Below, piece by piece: positions 38,418-47,066 of a stretch of 62,073 bases of DNA. The number at the start of each line of letters is the position of its first letter. The first letter of the stretch is position 1. The DNA lies in NCBI GenBank assembly GCA_013373375.1, contig JABXHY010000028.1, positions 1 to 62,073 on the forward strand, given 5' to 3'. The position numbers were made by a program, and so were the translations under genes. The stretch comes from Gammaproteobacteria bacterium (GTDB lineage Bacteria; Pseudomonadota; Gammaproteobacteria; Enterobacterales; Kangiellaceae). A model generated the notes under the pieces. The model was not told where the DNA came from. It worked only from the letters and a program-made list of their open reading frames with translations, and did no database searches.

Positions 38418-39689
38418 ATGATGGGTGATTTAAAAAAATGGTGGTGGCTTGGGGTTATTCTGACGTTTTCGTGGTTAGTGTATTTATTAAGCCCGATTCT
38501 TACTCCTTTTCTAATTGCTGCTACCTTCGCTTACCTTGGCGACCCAATGGCGGACTGGCTTGAGAGCAAGAAATTAAATCGTACTGGTTCTGTAATAATC
38601 GTTTTTATTCTATTCACTCTCATCGGTGCTCTGTTCATCTTGATGATGATCCCAATGTTGAAGCAACAGTTTGAATTGTTGTCAGAAAAAGTACCGGTCG
38701 CCATTAATTATTTTAAAACAACTGTCTATCCCTGGATTAAACAACATATTGGTGCGCAAGGGCAGTTTGATACGGCAGAAATACAACAAACTCTTAAGGA
38801 ACAGCTAACGGGAAATACTGGATTAATTGCTAAGGTAATGTCATCAATTTCAAGTTCAGGAATGGCATTATTTGCCTGGCTAGGAAACCTTGTTTTAATT
38901 CCTGTCGTGACATTTTACTTATTGCGCGATTGGGACATAGTCACTGAAAAAGTGACAGGTCTTTTCCCTCGGCATGTTGAGCCTGTTGCAAAAAAATTAG
39001 CAAAAGATTGTGATGAAGTACTTAGCGCATTTGTTCGCGGCCAGCTCATGGTGATGGTTGCGCTTGGCGTTATTTATGCTGCCGGACTGTATTTTGTCGG
39101 CCTCGACTTAGCATTATTGGTCGGTATGATTGCAGGGTTGGCGAGTATAGTACCTTATCTTGGCTTTATCATTGGAATTGTGTTCGCCGTCATTGCCGGA
39201 TTAATTCAATTTGGGGATCCGTCAATTCTAATATGGATTGCAATTGTATTCGCCATTGGTCAAATGCTTGAAGGAATGGTACTCACTCCTTTATTAGTTG
39301 GCGATAAAATAGGTTTACACCCAGTCGCGGTTATCTTTGCCATAATGGCAGGAGGGCAGCTGTTTGGCTTTACCGGTATTTTGATTGCACTGCCAGTTGC
39401 TGCTGTCATTATGGTGCTGCTACGTCACGCCCATGATCGATATATCAATAGTGTGCTGTACGGTGCCGTTAATCCTTCTGATGCCTTGTCGACCATAGAG
39501 GTAGAGAATGATGACGAAAAAGGTGCTAAGAGAAAAAATAAGAGCCAATCAAGTTTGCTTGAGCAAAATGTGGCGGATGAAGGTGATTCTATAGAAAGTT
39601 CCGTAAAAGAGTCCGCTAAAGCTGCAAATGCCTCATTAGAAAGTTCAGGTGAAAATGTCTCAAGTAATGACAAAGCAGACAAAGATTAG
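38418..39689 (+). CDS. perM: AI-2E family transporter / PerM permease
   Basis: This 423-residue inner-membrane protein has the AI-2E exporter family layout: paired N-terminal helices (residues 10-40 and 55-80), a soluble amphipathic region (about 85-140), then five or more helices with VTFYLLRDWD, VPYLGFIIGI and the conserved LTPLLVGDKIGLHPVAV segment. The last ~75 residues are an acidic Ser-rich cytoplasmic tail. The symbol follows E. coli perM, which also lies near hda. The substrate is unknown; the family includes ion/proton antiporters as well as exporters. Confidence 0.88.
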   Translation: MMGDLKKWWWLGVILTFSWLVYLLSPILTPFLIAATFAYLGDPMADWLESKKLNRTGSVIIVFILFTLIGALFILMMIPMLKQQFELLSEKVPVAINYFKTTVYPWIKQHIGAQGQFDTAEIQQTLKEQLTGNTGLIAKVMSSISSSGMALFAWLGNLVLIPVVTFYLLRDWDIVTEKVTGLFPRHVEPVAKKLAKDCDEVLSAFVRGQLMVMVALGVIYAAGLYFVGLDLALLVGMIAGLASIVPYLGFIIGIVFAVIAGLIQFGDPSILIWIAIVFAIGQMLEGMVLTPLLVGDKIGLHPVAVIFAIMAGGQLFGFTGILIALPVAAVIMVLLRHAHDRYINSVLYGAVNPSDALSTIEVENDDEKGAKRKNKSQSSLLEQNVADEGDSIESSVKESAKAANASLESSGENVSSNDKADKD

Positions 39690-39745
39690 TTGAGTAAATG
39701 TAAATTTAAATTTAAATAAATTAATACTTTAGACAAGCCGCCAAC

Positions 39746-40417
39746 ATGCAGCAGATACCACTTAATATAGCTCTTGACCAAGACAATACTTTTGCCAGCT
39801 TTTTAATGGGCAAAAACCAATTTCTAATGGAGTTTTTACTCCAGGCTTCTCGCAGTGGAAACGAGTTTGTTTATCTTTGGGGAAATCAGGGAAGTGGAAA
39901 ATCTCATCTGCTACAAGCTTTTGGCAATCAGTCTGAGTCAGTGATTTATATCCCGCTCAAAGAACCTGGACTTGCGCCAGAGATGCTAGAAGGATTAGAG
40001 AGCTTTCAAATAGTATGCATCGATGATATCGACGCTATAGCGGGTGATGCCAAGTGGGAAGAAGGTATCTTTCATTTATATAATCGAATAAAAGATATCG
40101 GTAATAGTTTAGTGATCAGTGGAAATCAGTCTCCTAATGATATTGGTATTTCTCTTAATGATCTAAAATCAAGACTAACAGCAATGACAGTATTTAAAAT
40201 TCAAATGCTTTCTGACACAGATAAACAAGTGTTACTGCAACAAAAAGCTGCTGCAATGGGATTTACACTTGGATCAGAAGTGGCGCAATTTGTACTGTCG
40301 AGAAGTTCAAGGGATTTACATTACTTGATGAAAGCACTGGATCAGCTTGACAGCGCAAGTTTGATTGCACAACGTAAGATTACCGTGCCTTTCGTTAAAG
40401 ATGTACTCGGCTTATAA
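39746..40417 (+). CDS. hda: DnaA regulatory inactivator Hda
   Basis: Hda is a DnaA-like AAA+ protein that, with the beta clamp, stimulates ATP hydrolysis by DnaA and prevents re-initiation. The 223-residue protein matches the usual length. It has an N-terminal clamp-binding-type segment (MQQIPLNIAL), Walker A GNQGSGKSHLL (about residues 46-56), Walker B VCIDDIDAIAG, sensor region VISGNQSP, and the C-terminal RDLHYLMKALDQLD helices. Its place after perM and near purMN resembles the enterobacterial neighbourhood. Only 3 bases separate it from the glycosyltransferase gene. Confidence 0.95.
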   Translation: MQQIPLNIALDQDNTFASFLMGKNQFLMEFLLQASRSGNEFVYLWGNQGSGKSHLLQAFGNQSESVIYIPLKEPGLAPEMLEGLESFQIVCIDDIDAIAGDAKWEEGIFHLYNRIKDIGNSLVISGNQSPNDIGISLNDLKSRLTAMTVFKIQMLSDTDKQVLLQQKAAAMGFTLGSEVAQFVLSRSSRDLHYLMKALDQLDSASLIAQRKITVPFVKDVLGL

Positions 40418-40420
40418 CTT

Positions 40421-41644
40421 ATGTCTGATAGTAATGATTTAAATGAAACAAAAATACTGATTACCGCGACCACCTTTCCATTAGATAAAAACGACTCACA
40501 GCCTCGTTTTATATTAAATTTGGCTCAATCCTTACAAAAGTACTTTAATGTTCAAGTATTGGTGCCTAGAGGTGATGGAGCTGTTAAAAAAGAAGTTTTT
40601 GAAGGTGTTAAAGTTGAACGTTTCGCTTATTTTTTTAAGTCACTAGAGTCACTTGTTTATGGTGGTGGGATTTTAGAGAATTTAAAGAAATCGAAACTCA
40701 ACTATTTGCAGGTTCCATTTCTCTTTCTGGCTCAATTTATTTCATTATGTAGGGTCATCAAAAGAGACAAAATTTCAATCGTTAATGCTCATTGGATTGT
40801 GCCACAAGGTGTAATCGCGATAATCACTAAAAAGCTCTTCTTTAAACAATTGAAGGTGGTCGTAACATCTCATGGTGCAGATTTGTTTTCATTGCGAAGT
40901 AACCTGTTAACTAAACTTAAAAAATGGGTTATTGAGTCGTCGGACTGTTTTATAGTTGTCAGTGAAGCAATGAAAGAATTTTGCTATGAAGAAGTTGGTG
41001 TATGCAAATCTAAGAACATATTGGTTCGTTCCATGGGAGTGGATTTATCCAGTAAGTTCACTATACAAAAGCCGCTAGAGCAAAGGGAAGGTATTATATT
41101 TGTTGGGAGGTTAGCAGAAAAAAAAGGGCTGCATGTTTTAATTGATGCTATTGCTTTACTAAAAACTAACTATCCGGACATATCTTTAACTGTCGTTGGT
41201 GATGGACCAGAAAAAGAAAGCTTAATAAAGCGAAGCCAAAAATTAAAAGTTGATACGAATATTAAATTTTTAGGCTCCAGACAAAATCAGGAGATTCCTG
41301 CATTACTAAATCAGCACAAGATATTTGTTATGCCATCGATTGTTGCTAAAAGTGGTGATCAAGAGGGATTGGGGCTGGTAGCTGTTGAAGCTTTAGGGTG
41401 CGGTTGTGCGGTTATTGCATCCGATCTACCTGCTGTGAGAGATGTTATTACTGACAATGAGAATGGGTATCTATTTGAAACTGGAAATGAAAAATCTCTT
41501 GTACAAAAGCTTGAGTTACTACTAACCGATGATAAAGAAGTAACAAGATTTGTTAAGACTGGTACTGCCACCGCAAAAATGAAATTTGATTGGCAAAACG
41601 TAGGTAAAGATTACAGCCATTATCTAAGTCGAATTGTTAATTGA
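40421..41644 (+). CDS. Glycosyltransferase family 4 (GT-B) protein
   Basis: This 407-residue cytoplasmic protein has a GT-B fold pattern: an N-terminal acceptor domain beginning ILITATTFPLDKNDSQPRF, a central TSHGAD segment, and a C-terminal GT4 donor domain with IIFVGRLAEKKGLHVLIDA (about 225-243), VVGDGPEK and the nucleotide-sugar motif EGLGLVAVEALGCGCAVIASD. It probably adds a sugar to a lipid, polysaccharide or capsule precursor. It starts 3 bases after hda, an unexpected partner, and no other envelope-sugar genes are nearby. An inverted repeat overlapping its stop ends the run. Donor and acceptor are unknown. Confidence 0.9.
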   Translation: MSDSNDLNETKILITATTFPLDKNDSQPRFILNLAQSLQKYFNVQVLVPRGDGAVKKEVFEGVKVERFAYFFKSLESLVYGGGILENLKKSKLNYLQVPFLFLAQFISLCRVIKRDKISIVNAHWIVPQGVIAIITKKLFFKQLKVVVTSHGADLFSLRSNLLTKLKKWVIESSDCFIVVSEAMKEFCYEEVGVCKSKNILVRSMGVDLSSKFTIQKPLEQREGIIFVGRLAEKKGLHVLIDAIALLKTNYPDISLTVVGDGPEKESLIKRSQKLKVDTNIKFLGSRQNQEIPALLNQHKIFVMPSIVAKSGDQEGLGLVAVEALGCGCAVIASDLPAVRDVITDNENGYLFETGNEKSLVQKLELLLTDDKEVTRFVKTGTATAKMKFDWQNVGKDYSHYLSRIVN

Positions 41645-41680
41645 CACCTCAATAAAATAATACCAAGGTGTTCAATTAAC
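41636..41680 (+). terminator. Stem-loop at the end of the hda-glycosyltransferase run
   Basis: Arms 41636-41649 and 41666-41680 pair over 14 bases with a one-base bulge and a 16-base AT-rich loop. The left arm overlaps the glycosyltransferase stop codon. There is no U-tract, so it may be an mRNA-stabilising or Rho-assisted structure rather than an intrinsic terminator. Confidence 0.5.
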
Positions 41681-41743
41681 AAAACGTTTAAACCAATTTG
41701 TTCGAAATATTTTATGTATGCAAGATCAGCATTGTTTTCGGTC

Positions 41744-43240
41744 TTAGAAGCTACTGGCAACTAATGAGGATAAAGACTTCATTTCACTCATATAGCCTCT
41801 AAGTCTTCTTCCTACGATTTCAACTGGATGTTGGCGAATTGCTTCGTTAACCTCAACAAGTTTTTTGTTGTCCACTTGATTATCTGAGACATCGAGTTTA
41901 TTACCCATATACTGCTTGTCGAGTTTCGGCATTAATGTATTTCTCAATAAAGGTATTGCTGTATTCGCAAACAGGTAATTACCGTATTCCGCCGTATCTG
42001 AAATAACAACATTCATTTCATATAAACGTTTTCTAGCAATAGTATTCGCGATAAGCGGCGTTTCATGCAGTGATTCGTAGTAAGCTGATTCGGGTAAAAT
42101 TCCCGATTCAACCATTACGTCGAATGCTAACTCGACACCAGCTTTTATCATAGCAACCAAAAAAATACCTTTGTCAAAGTAGTCTTGTTCGGGGATGAAG
42201 TCTGTGTATTCTGGAGCCTTTTCAAAATCATATTCAGAGGTTTGTTCTCGCCAATGTAATAATTTCTTATCTCCGCTTTTCCAGTCGCCCATCATTTCCT
42301 CTGAAAATTTACCCGATAAAATATGATCCATATGTTGGTAAAATAATGGGCGTAATTGTGATTTCAACTCTTCAGACAACTGGTGTGTATGTAATTTAGA
42401 TGGATTGTTAAGGCGATCCATCATGTTAGTAATCCCGCCCTGTTTCAGAGCTTCGGTTACGGTTTCTAATCCCTGCTGAATGAGTTTGGCACTATAACCG
42501 GATGGTAACCCTTGCTGTTGCATCGATTCAAATGCAAGCACTGATGCTGTTTGAAGCATCCCACACAGTATAGTTTGCTCTCCCATCAAGTCTGATTTAA
42601 CTTCTGCGACGAAAGAAGACTCTAAAACACCTGCGCGATCACCTCCTGTAGCAACAGCAAGAGCTTTTGCAATTGATAAACCTGAGTTTAGTGGGTCATT
42701 GTCGGGATGGACTGCAATAAGAGTTGGTACTCCAAAGCCACGTTTATACTCCGCTCTTACTTCGGTTCCGGGGCACTTGGGTGCACACATGACTACTGTG
42801 ATGTCATTTCGTATCTGTTGACCTTCCTCGACGATATTAAATCCATGAGAATAGGCGAGTATGCTACCGGTTCTCATTAGAGGCATTACAGTTTCTACTA
42901 CAGAACTGTGTTGTTTATCTGGTGTTAAGTTATAAACTAAGTCTGCGCCTGGAATTAATTCTGAATAACTACCGACTTTGAAGTCGTGCTCGACAGCTCG
43001 TTGATAAGATGAGTTTTTATTTCTAATTGACGCCTCTCTGAGGGCGTAGCTAACATTAAGACCAGAGTCTCTCATGTTAAGTCCTTGATTCAGGCCCTGA
43101 GCACCACAACCAACGATCACAATGGACTTATGTTTTAACACTTCACAGCCAGCTTCAAATTCATGGCGTTGCATAAAACGACAATGTGCTAACTGCTGCT
43201 TTTGATTGCGAAAGCTCAATTGATTGAAATAATTGGTCAT
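41744..43240 (-). CDS. ilvC: Ketol-acid reductoisomerase, class II
   Basis: IlvC carries out the isomeroreduction of acetolactate and acetohydroxybutyrate with NADPH in valine, leucine and isoleucine synthesis. The 498-residue protein is the long (class II) form, close to E. coli IlvC (491). It shows the NADPH-binding [17 protein letters not shown], the segment SYALREASI that carries NADPH-phosphate contacts, [11 protein letters not shown], and metal-site residues around [15 protein letters not shown]. The start follows GAGGT. It is divergent from ilvY, the classic arrangement in which IlvY activates ilvC when its substrates accumulate. Confidence 0.97.
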   Translation of the reverse strand: MTNYFNQLSFRNQKQQLAHCRFMQRHEFEAGCEVLKHKSIVIVGCGAQGLNQGLNMRDSGLNVSYALREASIRNKNSSYQRAVEHDFKVGSYSELIPGADLVYNLTPDKQHSSVVETVMPLMRTGSILAYSHGFNIVEEGQQIRNDITVVMCAPKCPGTEVRAEYKRGFGVPTLIAVHPDNDPLNSGLSIAKALAVATGGDRAGVLESSFVAEVKSDLMGEQTILCGMLQTASVLAFESMQQQGLPSGYSAKLIQQGLETVTEALKQGGITNMMDRLNNPSKLHTHQLSEELKSQLRPLFYQHMDHILSGKFSEEMMGDWKSGDKKLLHWREQTSEYDFEKAPEYTDFIPEQDYFDKGIFLVAMIKAGVELAFDVMVESGILPESAYYESLHETPLIANTIARKRLYEMNVVISDTAEYGNYLFANTAIPLLRNTLMPKLDKQYMGNKLDVSDNQVDNKKLVEVNEAIRQHPVEIVGRRLRGYMSEMKSLSSLVASSF

Positions 43241-43300
43241 GTAAATACCTCGGCATACATTTAATCTGAAACGCTATCAAGTAGCTTAATAACTATTTTG

Positions 43301-43350
43301 TATTGCGTAAATTGACTTATATGCACTTTAGTATTGCGTAATGTGCAATA
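43301..43350. promoter_or_regulatory. Candidate IlvY operator region between ilvC and ilvY
   Basis: The 10-mer TATTGCGTAA occurs at 43301-43310 and again at 43332-43341, 31 bases apart (about three helical turns). The second copy forms part of the palindrome TTGC-N7-GCAA (43334-43348), the type of dyad that LysR-family proteins bind. Location in the 177-base divergent gap and spacing match tandem IlvY operators. Confidence 0.7.
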
Positions 43351-43417
43351 ATAAAATTGAAGCTATGAACGTTAAGGTTATTTCTAAAGAAAGAACTGAA
43401 GCCGAGGAAAAGACAAG

Positions 43418-44299
43418 ATGATAATCAGAGACATAAAGGCATTCATTCAACTGGCAGAAAAGCTTCACTATGCGAGTACTGCCGATATCCTGCATATCAG
43501 TACCTCGACTCTCACTCGCATCGTCCAACGGCTGGAGGAGTCGGTTGGAACTCCGTTGTTTCAGCGCGATACTCGTGATGTAAAACTTACCAGAGAGGGT
43601 AAACTTTTCTTAGATTTCGCCGTTACCACATTGGACAACTGGCAGAAAATGAAGGTGGAATGTACGGATCAACATCATATTAAAGGAGAGTTATCTCTGT
43701 TCTGCACGGTTACCGCAGCTCACTTATTTTTGAGTTCTCTCATTCATCAATTTCGACAAGATTTTCCTTTAGTAAAGCTCTCTCTTGAAACTGGAGATGT
43801 AGAAGACGCCTATAAGAAGGTTGCAAATCAGGAGGCCAATATTGCATTTGCCATTCGAGAAGATGGACTTAACAAGAAGTTTTATTTTCAAAGTATTACG
43901 AATATTCCTTTAGTACTAGTGGCACCAAAGCAACCTCAAAAATGGTCATCGAGAAGTCATTCATCGATGATAAAGTGGGAGGAAACACCGTTTATCATGC
44001 CTGAGTCAAAGCATGCCAGAAAAAACGTCCAACAATGGTTTGACTTTATCGGTGTAAAACCCAAAGTTTACGCCAAAGTGTCCGGACATGAAGCGATGGT
44101 GAGTTTAGTCGCATTAGGCTGTGGCATTTCAATTGTTCCGTTACCGGTATGGCAAAATAGTCCGGTGAAAGATCACGTTATTGAGTTACAAGTTCCAACT
44201 TTGCCTAAGCCGTTTGAGTTGGGGCTACTATGCTTAGACAAGCAAAAGCGCTTGCCAGCAATCAATGCTTTTTATCAATTAATGGTCGAAAGAGTTTGA
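43418..44299 (+). CDS. ilvY: HTH-type transcriptional activator IlvY (LysR family)
   Basis: This 293-residue LysR-type regulator has an N-terminal winged helix-turn-helix (residues 3-62) including FIQLAEKLHYASTADILHIS and LTRIVQRLEESVGTPLFQRD. A linker helix and a periplasmic-binding-like effector domain (about 90-293) follow. It is divergently placed next to ilvC and should activate it in response to acetolactate or acetohydroxybutyrate, and repress its own gene. The ATG follows an AAGA-rich region. The call is strong because domain and genomic context agree. Confidence 0.93.
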   Translation: MIIRDIKAFIQLAEKLHYASTADILHISTSTLTRIVQRLEESVGTPLFQRDTRDVKLTREGKLFLDFAVTTLDNWQKMKVECTDQHHIKGELSLFCTVTAAHLFLSSLIHQFRQDFPLVKLSLETGDVEDAYKKVANQEANIAFAIREDGLNKKFYFQSITNIPLVLVAPKQPQKWSSRSHSSMIKWEETPFIMPESKHARKNVQQWFDFIGVKPKVYAKVSGHEAMVSLVALGCGISIVPLPVWQNSPVKDHVIELQVPTLPKPFELGLLCLDKQKRLPAINAFYQLMVERV

Positions 44300-44627
44300 G
44301 ATCTTTTTGTGCTGCGGTACTTTTTATGCAGAGTTTAATAATTTCACGATTAATTGTTCTTTTTAATTAAACCTTTTTCATTTTCACCTCGTCAAACAAT
44401 TGATAGCAACATTGCGATCTGCTTTGATAAATAAAAAAGTATTTGAAATACAGTATGTTAAATGATTTTTAACAGGTTGGCCTGGTTGTTGCTTACTCTG
44501 GTTACTGCGAACAAAGATACTGTTGATAAAGAATTGATTGTAATAGGTGAGTACGGATCGCTTTAGGGCGAATCCATACACTTATCGATTAAGGTTGTAT
44601 CTGTATATAAAAAAAGAGGATGACAAA
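44300..44627. other. Intergenic region, nothing recognised
   Basis: This 328-base AT-rich stretch separates ilvY from the DGSG-repeat gene. The reading frame of the latter extends up to an ATG at 44547, but the better start is 44628. I see no clear terminator for ilvY and no convincing promoter. Confidence 0.45.
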
Positions 44628-45440
44628 ATGAATTCAAAGAAAGTAATTGCTTGTTTGGGGCTAACTAGCATTCTGATGGTAAGTAATCAATTGTCGGCAA
44701 GTGGTTTCGATATAGAAGAAGTGCGTGATCTAACTTTGGATGCCTCAGGTGCCTCTAAATTACGGATTGATGCTGGTGCAGGCTTTTTAAAAGTAAAAGG
44801 AGTTGAAGGGTTATCGGAAGTAAGAGTGACAGCAGAACTTATGGTCGATGAAGATAATTATAATTTAACGCTTAACAAAAGTGGCAACAAAATTGTTTTA
44901 GTCGCGGATGCAAATCCTGAAAATGAAAGCAGTTGGTGGAGCGATAGCCCTTTCATCAACCTGACTGTGGAGTTGCCTAAAGAAATGGCTCTAGATATCG
45001 ATGATGGTTCGGGAGAAATTGTGATTGAGCAAGTAAATGGTGATATCGATCTTGAAGATGGCTCTGGTGCCATTTCGATTATTGATATTGTTGGTAACTT
45101 AAATGTAAAAGATGGCAGTGGTAGTTTTAGTTTAAAAAATCAAAAAGGCTCTTTAGTTTTAGATGATGGATCAGGCAGCATTAACATTGCTAATGTCGAT
45201 GGCAATGTTGATATTGAAGATGGCTCTGGCTCAACTACGGTTGATCAAATCACTGGTAAGCTTAATGTAGAAGACGGTTCAGGGAGTCTTTCTATTAGTC
45301 ATGTTGATGGGCATGTGACCATCGATGATGGCTCTGGTGGCATCAGTCTAAGTCATTTAGCAAACGGCGTTACCATACTTAACGAAGGAAGCGGTGGGCT
45401 ATCGATGAGTGATGTAAGTGGAAAAGTTGATAAGCGTTAG
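44628..45440 (+). CDS. Exported 18-residue DGSG-repeat (beta-solenoid-like) protein
   Basis: The start is placed at 44628 because AGAGGA lies 7 bases upstream and the product then begins with a proper signal peptide (MNSKKVIACLGL, cleavage after about residue 23). An upstream in-frame ATG at 44547 would give a charged leader without a signal. The mature protein has a ~100-residue beta-rich region and then eight consecutive repeats, seven of exactly or nearly 18 residues, with DGSG at the start of each and alternating hydrophobic positions. This resembles the DUF4097-type beta-helix found in exported proteins. It probably forms a right-angled solenoid in the periplasm or at the surface; partner and role are unknown. 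Confidence 0.85.
   Translation: MNSKKVIACLGLTSILMVSNQLSASGFDIEEVRDLTLDASGASKLRIDAGAGFLKVKGVEGLSEVRVTAELMVDEDNYNLTLNKSGNKIVLVADANPENESSWWSDSPFINLTVELPKEMALDIDDGSGEIVIEQVNGDIDLEDGSGAISIIDIVGNLNVKDGSGSFSLKNQKGSLVLDDGSGSINIANVDGNVDIEDGSGSTTVDQITGKLNVEDGSGSLSISHVDGHVTIDDGSGGISLSHLANGVTILNEGSGGLSMSDVSGKVDKR
45003..45437 (+). repeat. Eight 54-bp repeats coding DGSG solenoid coils
   Basis: DGSG codons begin at 45003, 45057, 45111, 45165, 45219, 45273 and 45327 (exactly 54 bases apart). A final EGSG begins at 45384 (57 bases). Codon choice for the motif differs between copies, so the array is old and kept by selection on protein structure rather than by recent slippage. Confidence 0.93.
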
Positions 45441-45470
45441 TATTTGAATGACCAAATACAAATTAAAGAA

Positions 45471-45504
45471 CTTAAAAAAGCCGCATTTAAGCGGCTTTTT
45501 TAAG
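45471..45504. terminator. Bidirectional intrinsic terminator
   Basis: Perfect 14-base arms at 45471-45484 and 45491-45504 surround a 6-base loop. The GC-rich core GCCGC/GCGGC is flanked by A6 on one side and T6 on the other, so it works on both strands. It lies between the converging DGSG-repeat and AhpD-like genes. Confidence 0.93.
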
Positions 45505-45545
45505 TTTGTTTAATAATGAGCAATTTGTAAAAGAGTGCCGTCTAA

Positions 45546-45899
45546 CTAACTTTGTTTTTCTTCAAATAAAAACTCCAAGCTTTCGGCTGCATGACGCATA
45601 TGTGGAATCACAATTGAACCTCCAACGAGTAACGCTACCCCCATCGCTTCATCTATTTCAGCTTTAGAGTATCCCGCTTTGACGGCGCCCTCTAAATGAT
45701 AGTCGATACAATCATTGCATCTGAGTACCATAGAGGCGACTAAACCGAGAAGCTCTTTGGTTTTTGAGTCTAGTGCGCCATCACCATAGGCTTGTTTATC
45801 AAGTGAAAAAAATCGTTTTGTTAATAAGTTTTCGGTATTCAGAGCTTTTTCATTACCCTCTAAACGTTTTTTGCGAAAATCTTCAAACGCATGTGTCAT
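45546..45899 (-). CDS. Carboxymuconolactone decarboxylase / AhpD-like protein
   Basis: This 117-residue single-domain protein belongs to the CMD/AhpD superfamily. It has the C-x2-C pair followed by His in RCNDCIDYHLEGAVKAGYS, then EAMGVALLVGGSIVIPHMRHA. In AhpD-type members the Cys pair and His carry out thiol-disulfide chemistry for peroxide or lipoyl-linked reduction; true decarboxylases lack the pair, so a redox role is favoured. It lies 14 bases after agmatinase on the same strand and may share its transcript. The exact substrate is unknown. Confidence 0.87.
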   Translation of the reverse strand: MTHAFEDFRKKRLEGNEKALNTENLLTKRFFSLDKQAYGDGALDSKTKELLGLVASMVLRCNDCIDYHLEGAVKAGYSKAEIDEAMGVALLVGGSIVIPHMRHAAESLEFLFEEKQS

Positions 45900-45913
45900 T
45901 CAAAAATTCCTTA

Positions 45914-46837
45914 TCAGGCTGGCGGTTTAAAAGTTAAAAGATGCAATAAATCGAGTGCTATAGTTGCGGCAGCGAGAGATGTAAGTTCTGCATGGTCATA
46001 AGACGGAGCCACTTCTACTACGTCCATACCAACTAAGTTAATTCCTGCAAGTCCGCGTATAATTTCCAAAGCTTTGTGTGAGTTGATTCCGCCGCAAACC
46101 GGTGTACCAGTACCAGGGGCAAATGCAGGATCCAGGCAATCGATATCGAAGGTTAAGTAAACCGGAGAATCGCCAACTCGTTGCTTGATTGTGGAGATGA
46201 TATCGGCGGTATCCATATTATTAAGATCGACAGCAGATAAGACTGCAAATGGATGATTCTTTTTCTCGTAGTCGGTACGAATACCCAGCTGAATGGATTT
46301 GTCGGGCATAATTAATCCCTCTTTGGGCGCATGATAAAACATGGTTCCGTGATCGAAACGAGAGCCTTGCGAATAAGTATCGGTGTGCGCGTCGAAATGA
46401 ATCATTGCCATAGGCCCATGAACCTTATGATGAGCTCGCATTAAGGGAAGGGTAATAAAATGATCGCCTCCAAGGCTCAAAAGAGTCTTTTTCTGCTGAA
46501 TTATGCTTAAAGCGAAATCGGTCAACGCTTGGGTAAACGCCTCTGCATCGCCGGGAGCGAAAATAAAATCACCTACGTCGACTAAACTCAGTTTTTCTGA
46601 GAGTTTAAAGTCCCAGGGCCAACGTTTTTCTTCCCAGGCGAGGTTTGTTGATGCATTACGTATTGCACCGGGTCCCATTCGGCTTCCGGATCGTCCGGTA
46701 GTCGCCATATCAAAAGGCACACCAAGGACCGCAACATCTGCCTTGCTAGAGGCAGGGTCGAAATTTAATGGCTGACGTAAAAAGCCGAACGCATTAGAGT
46801 ACAGCGAGTGGTCTGGGCTGGAATGCAATGTTGCCAT
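45914..46837 (-). CDS. speB: Agmatinase (ureohydrolase family)
   Basis: Agmatinase splits agmatine into putrescine and urea using two Mn ions. The protein shows the ureohydrolase metal motifs GGDHFITLP, HFDAHTDTY and DIDCLDPAFAPGTGTP, plus GRSGSRMGPGAIR near the N-terminus. I chose the ATG at 46837 (307 residues, standard length); an in-frame ATG at 46876 would add 13 charged residues and lacks a ribosome-binding site. The spermidine synthase gene diverges from it, which supports agmatinase over guanidinobutyrase or other relatives. No speA is in the window. Confidence 0.9.
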   Translation of the reverse strand: MATLHSSPDHSLYSNAFGFLRQPLNFDPASSKADVAVLGVPFDMATTGRSGSRMGPGAIRNASTNLAWEEKRWPWDFKLSEKLSLVDVGDFIFAPGDAEAFTQALTDFALSIIQQKKTLLSLGGDHFITLPLMRAHHKVHGPMAMIHFDAHTDTYSQGSRFDHGTMFYHAPKEGLIMPDKSIQLGIRTDYEKKNHPFAVLSAVDLNNMDTADIISTIKQRVGDSPVYLTFDIDCLDPAFAPGTGTPVCGGINSHKALEIIRGLAGINLVGMDVVEVAPSYDHAELTSLAAATIALDLLHLLTFKPPA

Positions 46838-47066
46838 ATCAAAGAGCTTCTTTTTGGATGAATGAATTGCTCGCATTATAGCTAAGCTGGCGAGAAAGAG
46901 AATAATGTTATGTAAATAGATTTTTGTTGGTTGGAGTGTCTATCTGGTACAAGTTATGTGCGCTAAGTCGCTGTATTTACTTGAAAATTATTATATCACC
47001 TATATTTCATTGACGTTCTGATTTACAATTCCACCAAATATACACGAACAGTTACGGAATAAACCT

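Noticed and set aside
44547-44627. Upstream ATG extension of the DGSG-repeat gene
   Set aside because: The 27 extra residues are Arg-rich and would bury the signal peptide; ATG 44628 has AGAGGA at proper spacing.
47010-47029. TTGACG and TACAAT hexamers before speE
   Set aside because: Only 8 bases separate them, too short for a sigma-70 promoter.
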